From positions 1 to 64,000 of the forward strand of contig MSJH02000626.1 of the NCBI GenBank assembly GCA_001931875.2: 64,000 nt of DNA, in the 5' to 3' direction. The position numbers were made by a program, and so were the translations under genes. Shown here piece after piece: positions 11,186-22,033 of the stretch. Numbering within the stretch: the first letter of the stretch is position 1; the number at the start of each line of letters is the position of its first letter. The notes below the pieces were generated by a model. The model was not told where the DNA came from, did not search any database, and was given only the letters and a program-made list of their open reading frames with translations. Origin of the DNA: Byssochlamys sp. IMV 00236 (lineage: Eukaryota > Ascomycota > Eurotiomycetes > Eurotiales > Thermoascaceae).

Positions 11186-12564
11186 AACATCGACGTGATG
11201 AACCAAAATATTGAATTTTCTGGGTGCAGCGAAATATTATATTAATTACATGGATTATATGTTCAATGAGAAAAAGAAATGAAATCAAATAAACAAATAT
11301 ATCATGATTACTATTACTTTGACTAGTTCATGATGAATAAAAGGAATAAGTAGTGCAAAAATAGCTGTTATTTTTGAATTGTTGATTACTGCTTGGTAGT
11401 ACTAGATAATAATGGACGCTGACCATTCTTGATTATTGCTGGCGCATAAAGCATAAGTATGTCCAGGTGATCTGTTATATTATCCATTTGGTGCAGGTTC
11501 TTTGATATAAGCTAGATGGTTCAAACTAGACCATGTTTCTGTGCCATTTTGGATTCGACAATGGATTCATTCCAGCATACGAATCACTTGAATTCCATAT
11601 ATTTCCCGTAGTCCATGAGGACGTATAAGAAAATAATATCAACAGAAAGAAACTCCTGAAAAGGGGGAGGTGTTTAGGAAATCTACGCTGCTCATGGCGA
11701 CAAACTATAGATTGACAACAATTGCCAAAAGACCATCATCATCACAATCTTTGATAATACCCGACGTCTCGGATCCTTGATGTCGCATCGCAGTCAAAGA
11801 CTTCTAATAGAACAGGGGGCGTGGGATCGACGGTTTTAACCCTAGCGTAAGTAAAGCGCGACCGATAAAGAATATCTAAAAAGAGATACGACTGGGATTA
11901 TTCAGGAGAAAAAACACGATTTGCTTACTAGTTGGTCAATTGAAGCCTAGACCTAAGAGAATTGGCAGCATTGTGTAGACTGCGACACATAATCATCCAT
12001 GTCAGTGTAATCATTCTACCATCATTCGTATATTTGTCCCGTTGCGTTGGTTTCGGCGGGGAAAGGGGAAGTTGATAAGCTTCTGAAGATCTCGGCCCGA
12101 CATATCCGATCCCAGTCTGAATCTACACGACTCTCTAGGTACTCTCTAGATACCACGACTTAAAACACGACACCTGTCAATGTATCCACAGAGCTAACTC
12201 TGATGGATTATAAGGCAAAACAGTCGCTCATCGATCCCTGGCTACCTAGGAAACAAATAAATCGAAGAAATCTTTGTGACATATGCAGGTCCCTTCAGTG
12301 GCCGCGATTATTGACTCGTAAACTGGCCGTTTTTCCCTCTAGAAACTTACTGTATACAGAAAATGATCAGCGGACGGAGCGGTCGATAGATCTCACTCAA
12401 CCCCACTTAAGCTGAAAAGCTTGGATACATGAGCATTGGGAGGGCCAATTGGAAAGGATGCATGATAAATAGGGCGTCTTGCGGTGCTTTCCCGTTCAGC
12501 TGGGCGCTGCTGTTTCTTGTGTCTTCGTGTTCGGAATCCTAATCTACCCCAGATTTCTTCAACC
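11186..12564. other. Intergenic, nothing recognised
   Basis: AT-rich sequence between two plus-strand genes. It has short frames only and no repeat or RNA gene that I can support. It should hold the 3' UTR of the upstream gene and the promoter of the arylsulfotransferase-like gene. Confidence 0.55.
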
Positions 12565-14225
12565 ATGGCGCAATCACGCAACGGCCATCACCAGTCATGG
12601 TGGCGATTCCTCGCCCTGGGACTCGCAGCTGTTGACTGTATTTCTGCTGCAAGCACCAGCAGTCCCAAGAAGTGGCCATACCAGACATTCCGCAGTGTTG
12701 ACTACCACCCGCCGCAGCTGAAAGTCACCAAGAATGCCAACGTCACTGGCCTCGATGCCAATTCCACAGGATATCTCTTTATCACTCCTACCGGCGCAGA
12801 TGCAGCCGATCAGGGTCCGATTATCATCTCTGACCACAATAGCGAGTTGATCTGGCAGGGACCGACTGGAACAGCCTTTGGGTTCCAGGCACATACGTTC
12901 GAAGGACGCCCAGTTATCAGCTACTGGACTGGCACTGCCTTCCCGGACCCGAGAGGATTCGGGTACGGCGTGATAAAAGTCCTAGATCAGTCATATCAGC
13001 AGATCCACCAAGTGTCTCTTCCACAGGTCACGGAAGATGGCGTGTTTTACAGCGGCGATAACATGACCTACCCGTCGTATGTAGATATTCACGAAAACTT
13101 CGTCACGGACCGCGGCACTATCCTCGTCACCGCGACCAATGTTACGAAAGCCGATTTGACAAGTGTTGGGGGACCCAAAGATGGTTGGCTCAGAGATTCG
13201 TTATTCTATGAGATCGACATCAAGACGAACAAAGTGGTGTATCGGTGGAGTTCATTTGAGCATAGGGATGACATCCCGATAAACCAGACCGTCGAAACAT
13301 TACACGGTGAAGGAAGTCAGCCGTCGGATGCGTTCAACTACTTCCACATGAACGCCGTCTCCTTGGTTGGAAACAACACATATCTGGTGTCGTCCCGATA
13401 TTACTGTACTATCTTCCTCATCAATGGGAAGGACGGCTCAGTGATCTGGAGATTGCAGGTTAGTTCCGATAATGTACATCCCATCTCATAGGACAGGGGC
13501 TCATCAGTATTTCTTTTTCACAGGGCAAAGACGGCGGCGACTTCAAGCTCGGTCCGGACGCTGGTTTCTGCTATCAACACAATGCACGCTTGGTCAATGC
13601 ACGTTTTGTTGGGCAAGGGTCAGATCGAGTCCGCCTCCACCTGCACGATAACGCAAATAGTTACTACCAAAATGGAACAAGGCCAACATCAGGCCTTCTG
13701 CTCGAACTAGACCTCAAGTCAAAGGAGGCCAGGACCATCAAGCGATTCAGAAATCCCAACGACCCTATATACGCCATCTCCCAAGGGAGCTACCAGCCGC
13801 TTCGCAACGGACATGTTGTTCTGGATCATGGCGAGGTCCCTAAAATCGAAGAATACGACTTCAGCGGCCGTTGGATCAAGACAGTACAATTTGCGGCGAA
13901 CTCCTCCTCGTATCGTGGATTCCGTCAGGAGTGGGTTGGAAAACCAGACACCACTCCAAGCCTTGCTGCCTGCTCAACGGGCAACTGGACAAATCTGTAT
14001 ATGAGCTGGAATGGAGCAACCGAGGTTACGTCGTGGGCAATTTATAGTGGAGAAAGCCAGAAGGAGCTGCAATACGTCAAGTCGGTTCCGAAGAAGGGAT
14101 TCGAAACGTCGACCACCGTCACGGCTCCATCTTCTGGATACGTGCAGGTCGAGGCGAGACAAAGACATGTTCAACAGGGGAAGAAGTCCCTTGCGCTTTC
14201 AGTTTTGGGGCTACCGTCATGTTGA
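12565..14225 (+). CDS. Secreted arylsulfotransferase-like (ASST-domain) protein
   Basis: Two exons (12565-13458, 13524-14225) with a 65-nt intron (GTTAGT...CACAG) give 531 residues. The frame stays open upstream to 12484. The ATG at 12565 is preferred because it has an ACCATGG context and gives a short basic N-terminus followed by a hydrophobic signal peptide ending near CISAAS. The rest matches the fungal arylsulfotransferase-type beta-propeller family: a PYQTFRS start, WQGPTG, a FHMNAVS segment, CYQHNAR, DHGEVPKIEEYDFSG, and many N-glycosylation sequons. Bacterial ASSTs move sulfate between phenols. The activity of the fungal homologues is, to my knowledge, uncertain. The protein is probably secreted. 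Confidence 0.82.
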
Positions 14226-15259
14226 ACAAGATTTTGATCCGTGTATGCATAAATCTGAGCGTCGACTCATAATGACTGGATATTAATCTCTGGGAAGGGT
14301 CCATAATATAGACTTGATACGTATAATACTGAAGAGAAAATTCTGCCCCGAAAACTGTCTTAGCGCGAAGTACCATTTGCTGGAAAGAGCAAGCATATGA
14401 GGGCGTTTGGCACCCCTCAGCTTGAAACTGACGTTGGTGCAATTCCTAGCATAGATTCCAGGAATGTCTCGGTGATATTCAGCATGGATATCCTGGTTCG
14501 GCTGTCCGGTGTCTAGTAATGTAAGGATAGGTCTGTAGACTGTCAGGGATGACTGCCCAACCTTGTCCAGGCGAATATCTTGAGCCACATGTGATATCTT
14601 CTCCTTATGTACGTACATACATATACTGCTGTTATCACTCAGATGGATGAGCTGATATGCTCTTGGGGCCTGACAACTCGACATAATGTATATTGGGATG
14701 TAATCGTGGTTTCCGAATCGCATGCAGCTGCCAAGGAATGAGACAGAACACTTATCTCAAGTATATCCTTGTCCAGCACTGAAGGCTAGGATGTCAGTTT
14801 TTCAATGCAGAGGGCGATATAGATCAACCGTAGATGGGCTCTGATACGGCCGTATGGGCCGCTGATAGACAGTCCCAGATGAAGCAAACATCTTGAGTCT
14901 GCGCATTGTTATGAAGAACAGACAGCACTGCGATCTCATCATATTATCTCTTGAAGATTTGCAAGTTCCCTGCATATTGTGAGACATAGATCTTCGTGAC
15001 CCACTTAACTAGTGATCGGTTGACTGCATTTTCACTTCACCCTCAGCACTTGGGTGAACATGTGGATTCGGCGCAACATGACCATCTCAAACTATACACC
15101 ATTCTTAGTTCTTCCACATTACTCTGGGATTAAATGAGGTCGAGCCAAGATCAGCAATCACAGAGTCCATACAATAGCAGTCTCTGCTGTATCTCAGCTG
15201 TATCTATACATCTGCACGCTTAATCGGCATCTTCCGCGTGGAGATTGCCGACCTTAATC
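14226..15259. other. Intergenic, nothing recognised
   Basis: About 1 kb of AT-rich sequence. A 146-codon minus frame at 14283-14723 shows no domain, splice context or family feature and is probably chance. Confidence 0.5.
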
Positions 15260-16007
15260 CTAGGGATAGTTAAGATCATCATTATCCTCGTGGCGGATGA
15301 GATGCCGCGGCTTCAACCGTTCTCTGGGGCCGGTTCTAGCGTCCGGGAACATCCACCATGACTGCCACTGTCCTCTGGGATTCGCTCTCTCGTGGTGAAG
15401 GTTTCGACGGATTGAATCTTTTATTATCGGGATCATGCCGCCGTAATGTAATTGACTGAAGAACAGAGTCAGGCTGTAGGCTAGAGCGATAGAGAACTGG
15501 GGAGATTGATGACCGTGCACCAAGCAGCGCCCAGAGCGATACCGACCACGGCTAACGTTAAGGCAAATAGTTAGTTAACTATGGGCAGAAGACGGTGATG
15601 ATTCGACTCGATGACACCATCAATGTAGAGTATGCGCTCTTCATCGTAGCGTGGGATGAAGAGAGTGCGCCAGCAACAGGGCAGAGAGCGCCGTAGGTAT
15701 CCGTCACGTAAGAGAATTATCGTCACGGCCAAGCTGCGAACAAGAGCGATCAAAGATATGATAGATAGTTAAGTAGATAGAGCAGAACGACAGTTGGCTC
15801 TCGAACCGTGGCGCTCTGGACCGGTTCTCTCGCTTCGTGGGGATTTGGAGAGATCCACGGGGCTTCGCACAGCCCGTTCCAGTGATCTGATCGGTCCAAA
15901 GCGCTTCTCCGCTTATCAGCACCAAAAGCGACCACCTGCCCGTGCCCATCTTCCTCTTTCGCCTCCGTTGAGGACCGCAAGCTCGTGGGAGAATGATCTC
16001 TCGCCAT
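15260..16007 (-). CDS. Doubtful spliced gene, possible small membrane protein
   Basis: Three exon-like minus-strand stretches follow one another: ATG at 16007 with a charged start, a middle stretch (about 15747-15600) rich in Arg/Leu/Ile, and a last stretch to the stop at 15260. The last stretch has a hydrophobic segment and a Trp-Trp-containing, highly charged C-terminus. A plausible 66-nt intron (GTGTCA...TTAACTAAC...GTTAG, about 15554-15619) and a 47-nt one (GTGCAC...CTACAG) would join them in frame around a membrane-like helix. The donors are weak, the first junction is unclear and I recognise no family. It is divergent to the Zn2Cys6 gene 184 bp away. It could equally be part of that promoter. 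Confidence 0.2.
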
Positions 16008-16190
16008 TTATCTAAATTGGATATTGTTCATTTTGGTGGTCGTGACGCGTCTGCCATCAAACGCTTGAATTAATTGATCTGTACAGCGTGCTTTGCCCTT
16101 GGTGACTTCGATGGACCACTGCGATAAGCGCTTCTCGACTCCGCATTCCAACGCTCGAGCCGATTGACCGCGGCCACCAGTCCAACGACA

Positions 16191-18809
16191 ATGGCCGCCA
16201 GCGATCCCAAGAAAGATGCAGCGCCAAAAGGGAAGCCAGACTCTGCATCCGCGACAGCTCCCCGTAAACGCCGCAAGAGAACAGTGGGAGGCGGCGCAGC
16301 AGATGATTGTTTCACGTGTGCGAGCAGAGGCGCAAAGTGCGATAGGCGGCGGCCATATTGCTCTCAGTGTCTAGACTTGGGCCGGGATTGCTCGGGATAT
16401 AAAACAACCTTGACTTGGGGTGTGGGAGTGGCGAGCAGAGGAAAGCTCCGGGGATTGTCTCTTCCAGTATCGGGAGGACAGCCAGTTGCTCCTCAGAAAC
16501 GGCGCAGTTCGGCTGCTCAGGACGATGAGAACAAGGTCAGAAAACGACAGAGCGCGCAGCCGTCTCCGATTTCCTCTACGTTCCAAGCTGGCACTCTTAC
16601 AGCGAATACATCGGCCTACCAATGGCCCCGGTCTGCGGGGAATACTGGTGCATATGCAAATATCTCCGATCCAGCAGGCTGGAACCGAGAAGTCTCGAGT
16701 GCACCATCCACCTCGAATACACCGTCATACCAGGTTAATACAGGATTCAACGGAGGATCCCCCGCAATTTATAATAATCCAACATCAGTTCCATCCGATC
16801 CAGGCTGGGGAATCAATGATCTCAACCGGTCACCGTTGCCTACTACAGGAGTCAAAGCAGAAGGGTATGCTGGTGGCCCTTCTATGACATCCAATGAATC
16901 AATCCGCCATCAATGGATACGTGGAGCCCCTCCTATACTTCGCGTTAGTGGAAATAATATACAGACCCTTCCAGGGAGCGGTGCGAGTTCTTCCTTGTCT
17001 CCGCAATGGTCTCCATCTGGTCTGTCCAGTGAGACAGGCAGCATGGACGAGGTTGATGCGGAGAGCGCTTACAGAAGATATAGTCTCTATCCCGACCAGG
17101 CGGTCAGTTTCCATATGTCCCTGGATGCATCACTTCCCAGCTCTCTACCACAGCTATTGCTTGATCAGTCGGTTGGCAGTACGCCCAGAATCAGGTACTT
17201 AATGAGCTACTACTTGGAAGTTATTGCCCCCGTCATCGTGGCATTTGATAGCCCCACAAACCCATACCGCGTGCATATCCTACGACTGGCTCAAGACAGC
17301 ATGGCATTGCAACATGCAGTTGCTGCGTTATCAGCCAGTAACATGAGACAGAGACGGGATCGAAAAATATCCTCGACAGAGCGTACTCTGCCGGCTCGGA
17401 GATCGTCCTTGGCGCATCGGGCTTTGACAGACGGAACATTCTCACAACAATATGGCGTCGCCGACCCCGATGAGCTGACGAAGGAAGAGCTGTATCACAA
17501 AGGAATGGCAATCAAATCGTTGAATGCGCAATTATCTGACCCCGTCTTAAGGCTCAGTGATTCGGTACTCGCTACTCTCCTGATTCTCTGTCTGTTCCAT
17601 ATATGCGAAACGGGAGTGGCAAAGTTCCAGACGCAATTTGCAGGAGTGAAGAAATTGTTGGCTTTGAGGAGCCGCAGCCTCACTGGAGAATCGGAAGAGG
17701 GTAAATGGTATACTAGGATGTTTACGTGGTTCGATGCTATGACGGCAACGATCAATAACCGCGAAGGACAGCTGCAGGGCGACTACCTGGATACAGCTGC
17801 CTCTTCGAACGAAGAATGGGCACTCGAGAATCTAGCGGGCTGCGATGGCCGTTTGTTCAAAATAATCGGCAGTCTTGGTCGTCTGAATCTTCTAAGTCAG
17901 AACAAGCCTGTGGAGTTTCGTTCTTCAGTGGAGAGTGCGCCTGTTACTGTCACTCTCCCACCGTCTATGATACATTACACCCCACCACCGGCCATCTCCA
18001 ATGACATTCTCACATCTCTCTTTTCTCCCATCGAACAAGCACCGTTGCAAATGACTTCGAATCCAGAAGACGTCGACGCAACAGGAATGCATACTAGATT
18101 CTGGACCGAGTGGCATGCTGTAAGGCAGGCCCTGGAATCATGGCGACTTGATATACAGAGTACACAGAGGATGCCCTCCGTCTCTCATGTGCAGGTGCCA
18201 ATCCTCCCAGCACATAGCTACATCTCACCACCATCGTCGCCACTGTCCCAGTGCCTTGTGGCTCCTGACAATCTTACGGATCTGTCCAACATCTCCGAGT
18301 CCTTCCGCTATTCTGCTCTCCTATACACGGAGAGACTTGCATTCCCAGATCTGCCATCTGATCATCCGCGTATTCAGAGTCTCGTCCTTTCGGCTTTACA
18401 CTATATTTCTGCCGTTCGCTCAGATGTCTATCTGCTCTGGCCGCTTTTTATCACCGGCTCTGAATGCATCTTTGAGACGCATCGCACACTCATCAGACAA
18501 CGCTGCAAGGATATACAGAAGGACTCTGGATTCTTCAACAATATCTCGTGTCTGGAGCTTTTGGAGAAAATATGGGCGCGAAGCCCTAATGGCAATGGCG
18601 AAGTCACGAGACGCAAAAACGCTGACACCACCACCGCTGCCGAGAAGAGTTTTTCCGGAGACTACATATCTGATTCGATCATCACGTCTGAAGATGGAAT
18701 GTCTTCAGCCACGACACACAATGTATACGCGCCCGGCAGTGGCGCTGGTTTTCGATGGCGCAAGGTAATCGAGAGTGAAGGTTTGGATGGAGAGTATATT
18801 GTCGTATAG
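16191..18809 (+). CDS. Large Zn(II)2Cys6 transcription factor
   Basis: A single exon of 872 residues. The open frame extends slightly upstream, but the first ATG is at 16191. The binuclear zinc cluster has cysteines at 40, 43, 50, 57, 60 and 67 (CX2CX6CX6CX2CX6C), preceded by a very basic RKRRKR stretch that should contact DNA and act in nuclear import. Directly after it comes TLTWGVGVASRGKLRG, a signature I associate with one fungal-wide family of large C6 regulators (possibly ACR-2-like; not certain). Residues about 110-290 are Ser/Pro/Asn-rich. The rest is a helical regulatory domain of the kind in PF11951/PF04082 proteins. The target genes are unknown. The very large non-coding region downstream is notable. 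Confidence 0.88.
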   Translation: MAASDPKKDAAPKGKPDSASATAPRKRRKRTVGGGAADDCFTCASRGAKCDRRRPYCSQCLDLGRDCSGYKTTLTWGVGVASRGKLRGLSLPVSGGQPVAPQKRRSSAAQDDENKVRKRQSAQPSPISSTFQAGTLTANTSAYQWPRSAGNTGAYANISDPAGWNREVSSAPSTSNTPSYQVNTGFNGGSPAIYNNPTSVPSDPGWGINDLNRSPLPTTGVKAEGYAGGPSMTSNESIRHQWIRGAPPILRVSGNNIQTLPGSGASSSLSPQWSPSGLSSETGSMDEVDAESAYRRYSLYPDQAVSFHMSLDASLPSSLPQLLLDQSVGSTPRIRYLMSYYLEVIAPVIVAFDSPTNPYRVHILRLAQDSMALQHAVAALSASNMRQRRDRKISSTERTLPARRSSLAHRALTDGTFSQQYGVADPDELTKEELYHKGMAIKSLNAQLSDPVLRLSDSVLATLLILCLFHICETGVAKFQTQFAGVKKLLALRSRSLTGESEEGKWYTRMFTWFDAMTATINNREGQLQGDYLDTAASSNEEWALENLAGCDGRLFKIIGSLGRLNLLSQNKPVEFRSSVESAPVTVTLPPSMIHYTPPPAISNDILTSLFSPIEQAPLQMTSNPEDVDATGMHTRFWTEWHAVRQALESWRLDIQSTQRMPSVSHVQVPILPAHSYISPPSSPLSQCLVAPDNLTDLSNISESFRYSALLYTERLAFPDLPSDHPRIQSLVLSALHYISAVRSDVYLLWPLFITGSECIFETHRTLIRQRCKDIQKDSGFFNNISCLELLEKIWARSPNGNGEVTRRKNADTTTAAEKSFSGDYISDSIITSEDGMSSATTHNVYAPGSGAGFRWRKVIESEGLDGEYIVV

Positions 18810-19366
18810 GTACATACATTTGCGTCTTTGGTGGCTATATTATACGGCTTGACATGAGAGTTTCATTAAACAGACCTACGATTTGTCTTATGGGGTCAAC
18901 GTGGTTATCACACGGGTCGAGGTGTTAGGTTTTTTGGGTTTAATGTAGTACCTAACAATGGACGAGGGATCATACATATTCCACTCTACAAGAGGATCTA
19001 GGAATTAATGACTTGGGTTTACAGACTCTCTCCACCTGCATACATAAACCTGCAAAGTATCTGTCTAAGACAAAACCAAATAGACTATCAACGCTCACCC
19101 AAGAGAGACACAACCGGCGCCCGATATTACTTTACCTATATTTCCTTGGTCTCAGACTACTTTCCACGAGTCCTGATGTAATAACAGGCCACCTCGAGGC
19201 AATGCATCCCGATCCAAACAAGACGCATATCTCGCCATGTCGAATGATCTATCCATTCACAAAAAGAGATTCCTTATCTTCAACAACGAACACAACTTAC
19301 ATCCCAACAGCACTACCAACATCCCAACTATCCCATCTCAACAAGCCACGGTATACATCAACATCA

Positions 19367-19394
19367 CATACATACATACACACATACATACATA
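19367..19394. repeat. CATA microsatellite
   Basis: Six CATA units, three on each side of a CACA interruption, in non-coding DNA downstream of the Zn2Cys6 gene. Confidence 0.9.
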
Positions 19395-21340
19395 AATGCA
19401 GTACAACACATCCACATACTTCCATATCGCCATGCATACCATACCATACCATCCATCCATCCAGGAGTTGATAGCAAATCGATAAGCTCTACCCCTCCCT
19501 CACGCCTTACTTTCTCTCTAGATGGTGGTTGGAGGGAGCGATAGGAAAACAAACTAAGCAGGGCCAAGACTGCAGATTTTACGTCTGCGGGAAGGATTGA
19601 AATTCGGATTGGGCCTTGCCTTCGGCCCGATCTGGTTGTGTTGTGAATCGTGAGAATGGATTTTGCGCTTTCGTTTGGGGAGGAGGGATGGAAGATGGAG
19701 ATATGATTTTTTTTTTTTTTCTGGTATGTTGGATGGAAAGTAGACTTTCCAGGTTTGGTTGGAGGTTCTATTTCATGTGGATATATATGGTACTTATTTA
19801 GGTAGGGGTATGGTGTCCGATATGAGGGTATCCTGATGTATGTATTGTATGTATGTAATTACATATTATCCTAGCAAAGAAAGATCCAATCCAATAGATC
19901 ACTACGGCACAGATACAGCATAAGGATATTTTGTCTCCATGAAGGAGGTGATGAATAGGTGATTTTGTCATATATTGCATCAATGCCCATTCTGGGTTTT
20001 GTAGTAGTAACTTAGTGATTTGGAGGCAAGGAAGGAAAACTGCAAGAGCTTTCGAATATGACTAGATCGGGCGTTTAGTCGTGCTAGAAGAAGGAATTAT
20101 CAGCCACACATACACCACTAGACTTATAACGTAACTATATAATTGATTAATCAATTTGCTTCTTGAAATTGTGCGCGGAGAGAATGACAATAGTCACAAT
20201 TAAGAGTCGATCAATCACGATCGATAGTTGATAGTAATAATCTCTGTTGCGGATAATAAAAAAGTCTAGATCCAATTTTTACATCCTTCAAGTCATGCAG
20301 AAGAAGAGGAAAAGACAGCCTGATAGATAGATACCCAATCCAATCCGCAATATCGATCATGCACCATTATCATCTGCCTTCTAGAATCACCATATCCATA
20401 CAGAGAGACTAAGTATGCGAAACGCACCAGACTCTTACTACTGGTAGAATTACTACTATCCTCAGATAGCACTGCCATCACCATTTCTTGCAGGAATTAC
20501 CATAGCGACCGACCGACTCCAGCCCACTCAGGCGCGTAAACACCCTCTCCACAACGCTTCAACATCGCCATAAAGAAAAGAAAAAAAAAGGAGGGGAATC
20601 TGCAACCCATTAGAGTAGTCTCAGCATGACAACCTGACGGAAACGCAGCCTAACGCCTTGTTCAAGTTCTCAAGACTCCCGAGACCAAGAAAGCGGATCG
20701 ACCTAGTCAGCGTGGCTGGCGCTCATTCGGCGGTTCCAACATCACACACACTCTTTCTCTCCTCTTTCAAACTCCACACTCACTCGCTCAGTTGCTAATA
20801 TCACCAGATACCTTCTACTAGTTATGATGACCATGCAGGCGCGTTTTGGAGTGTCTCGTATGCGAAGAAAGGGGATGGAAAAAGATGAAGCAGCATGATG
20901 GACACGGATAGAGGTCGTGATTGGTCGCTGTCATGTTTCTAGAAGAGGCTATTTATTGTTCGCAGTTAAAGTGAGTAGAGAACGCGCTCGAGACTCGGGT
21001 GATGAGGGTGTCTATTGGGTAATAGTAATAACTATCTATCTCTTGTCGCTGGACTGATCCTACTAGTAGATTCAATACTAGTTAATACTTATTATGTACC
21101 ATCCGGGGAAGGCGAGCGAGAGGGGTCGAGATGGATTGATAGACCAAAAGGGTAAAAGTAAAAGAGGGGTTCACGTTCGTTTTCTCGTTTTCTTCTTTTT
21201 GACTGGAGTATGCAGCGTGAACGCCCAGCAGCGGGGAAGAAGAAGAAGGCAGTCTGCTAGATTGACGACTCAACATCCATCCCATTGCGGCCCGCGGAGA
21301 CTCTAGACCAAGCCTTTAAGCTGTCTTCAAGCTGTTATGT

Positions 21341-21360
21341 ATTATTATTATTATTATTAT
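21341..21360. repeat. ATT microsatellite
   Basis: Uninterrupted ATT units over 20 bp in non-coding DNA. Confidence 0.9.
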
Positions 21361-22015
21361 CTTCCTGGTAAGCGTTTGGGTTGGATCTTTATTATGGTTG
21401 GACTCCTGGGCCCTAGAGCTAAGGCAACTAAGGCAGCTAGACAGCCAGCCCACGGCTGTGCATTCTAACAAAAGTATCACCGTGCAGGAGGCCTTGGAAG
21501 TTTAGAACATAGCCCAGTCATGAATCATGATGATAACTAATGGCCATTCCACGAAAGGCTCCGTCAAGAAAAGGCGATGTTCTAAAATTCTCTTACTAAA
21601 CTCAAATCAAAATAAAAAAAATAGACAGACAGACTAGGTTAGTCGAGCATTCTAGATAGATAAGCCTTGTTTCAGGGCACAGGGTATTTAGATAAGGGCT
21701 AAGGGTAAGGGCTGAGCAGACCGTCGCACACAGACATTGTTGGCCCCAGCGTTGGAATTGTCAAAAATATAATATGATATGCAGTAAGCAGAAGAATGAT
21801 GGTAAACCAAGGAGGGTAGCATACGCATGGCCATATTTTCCTTTGAACATGGTATAACCCTGCTATGTGATCGTGGCTGAGGTTCGATTCTTCCCTGCAT
21901 GTGGAATGGAAGCGTGGAAAAAAAGGGGCTAGATAAAGCAAGTATAGGGGAGATTACGGTGGGCCATCAGACAAGGAAATGGAGAGAAGAATAATTCGAT
22001 CCAGGATATAATTGT

Positions 22016-22033
22016 GATTATGATTATGATTAT
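22016..22033. repeat. GATTAT tandem repeat
   Basis: Three exact copies of GATTAT in non-coding DNA. Confidence 0.85.

Noticed and set aside
14283..14723. 146-codon minus-strand frame downstream of the arylsulfotransferase-like gene
   Set aside because: No domain, no intron signals and AT-rich composition unlike the neighbouring genes.
21868..21900. GGTTCGATTC, resembling a tRNA T-loop (B box)
   Set aside because: The flanking bases cannot form the T stem or an acceptor stem. Other GGTTCGA-like sites (24410, 44860, 63800) failed the same test.
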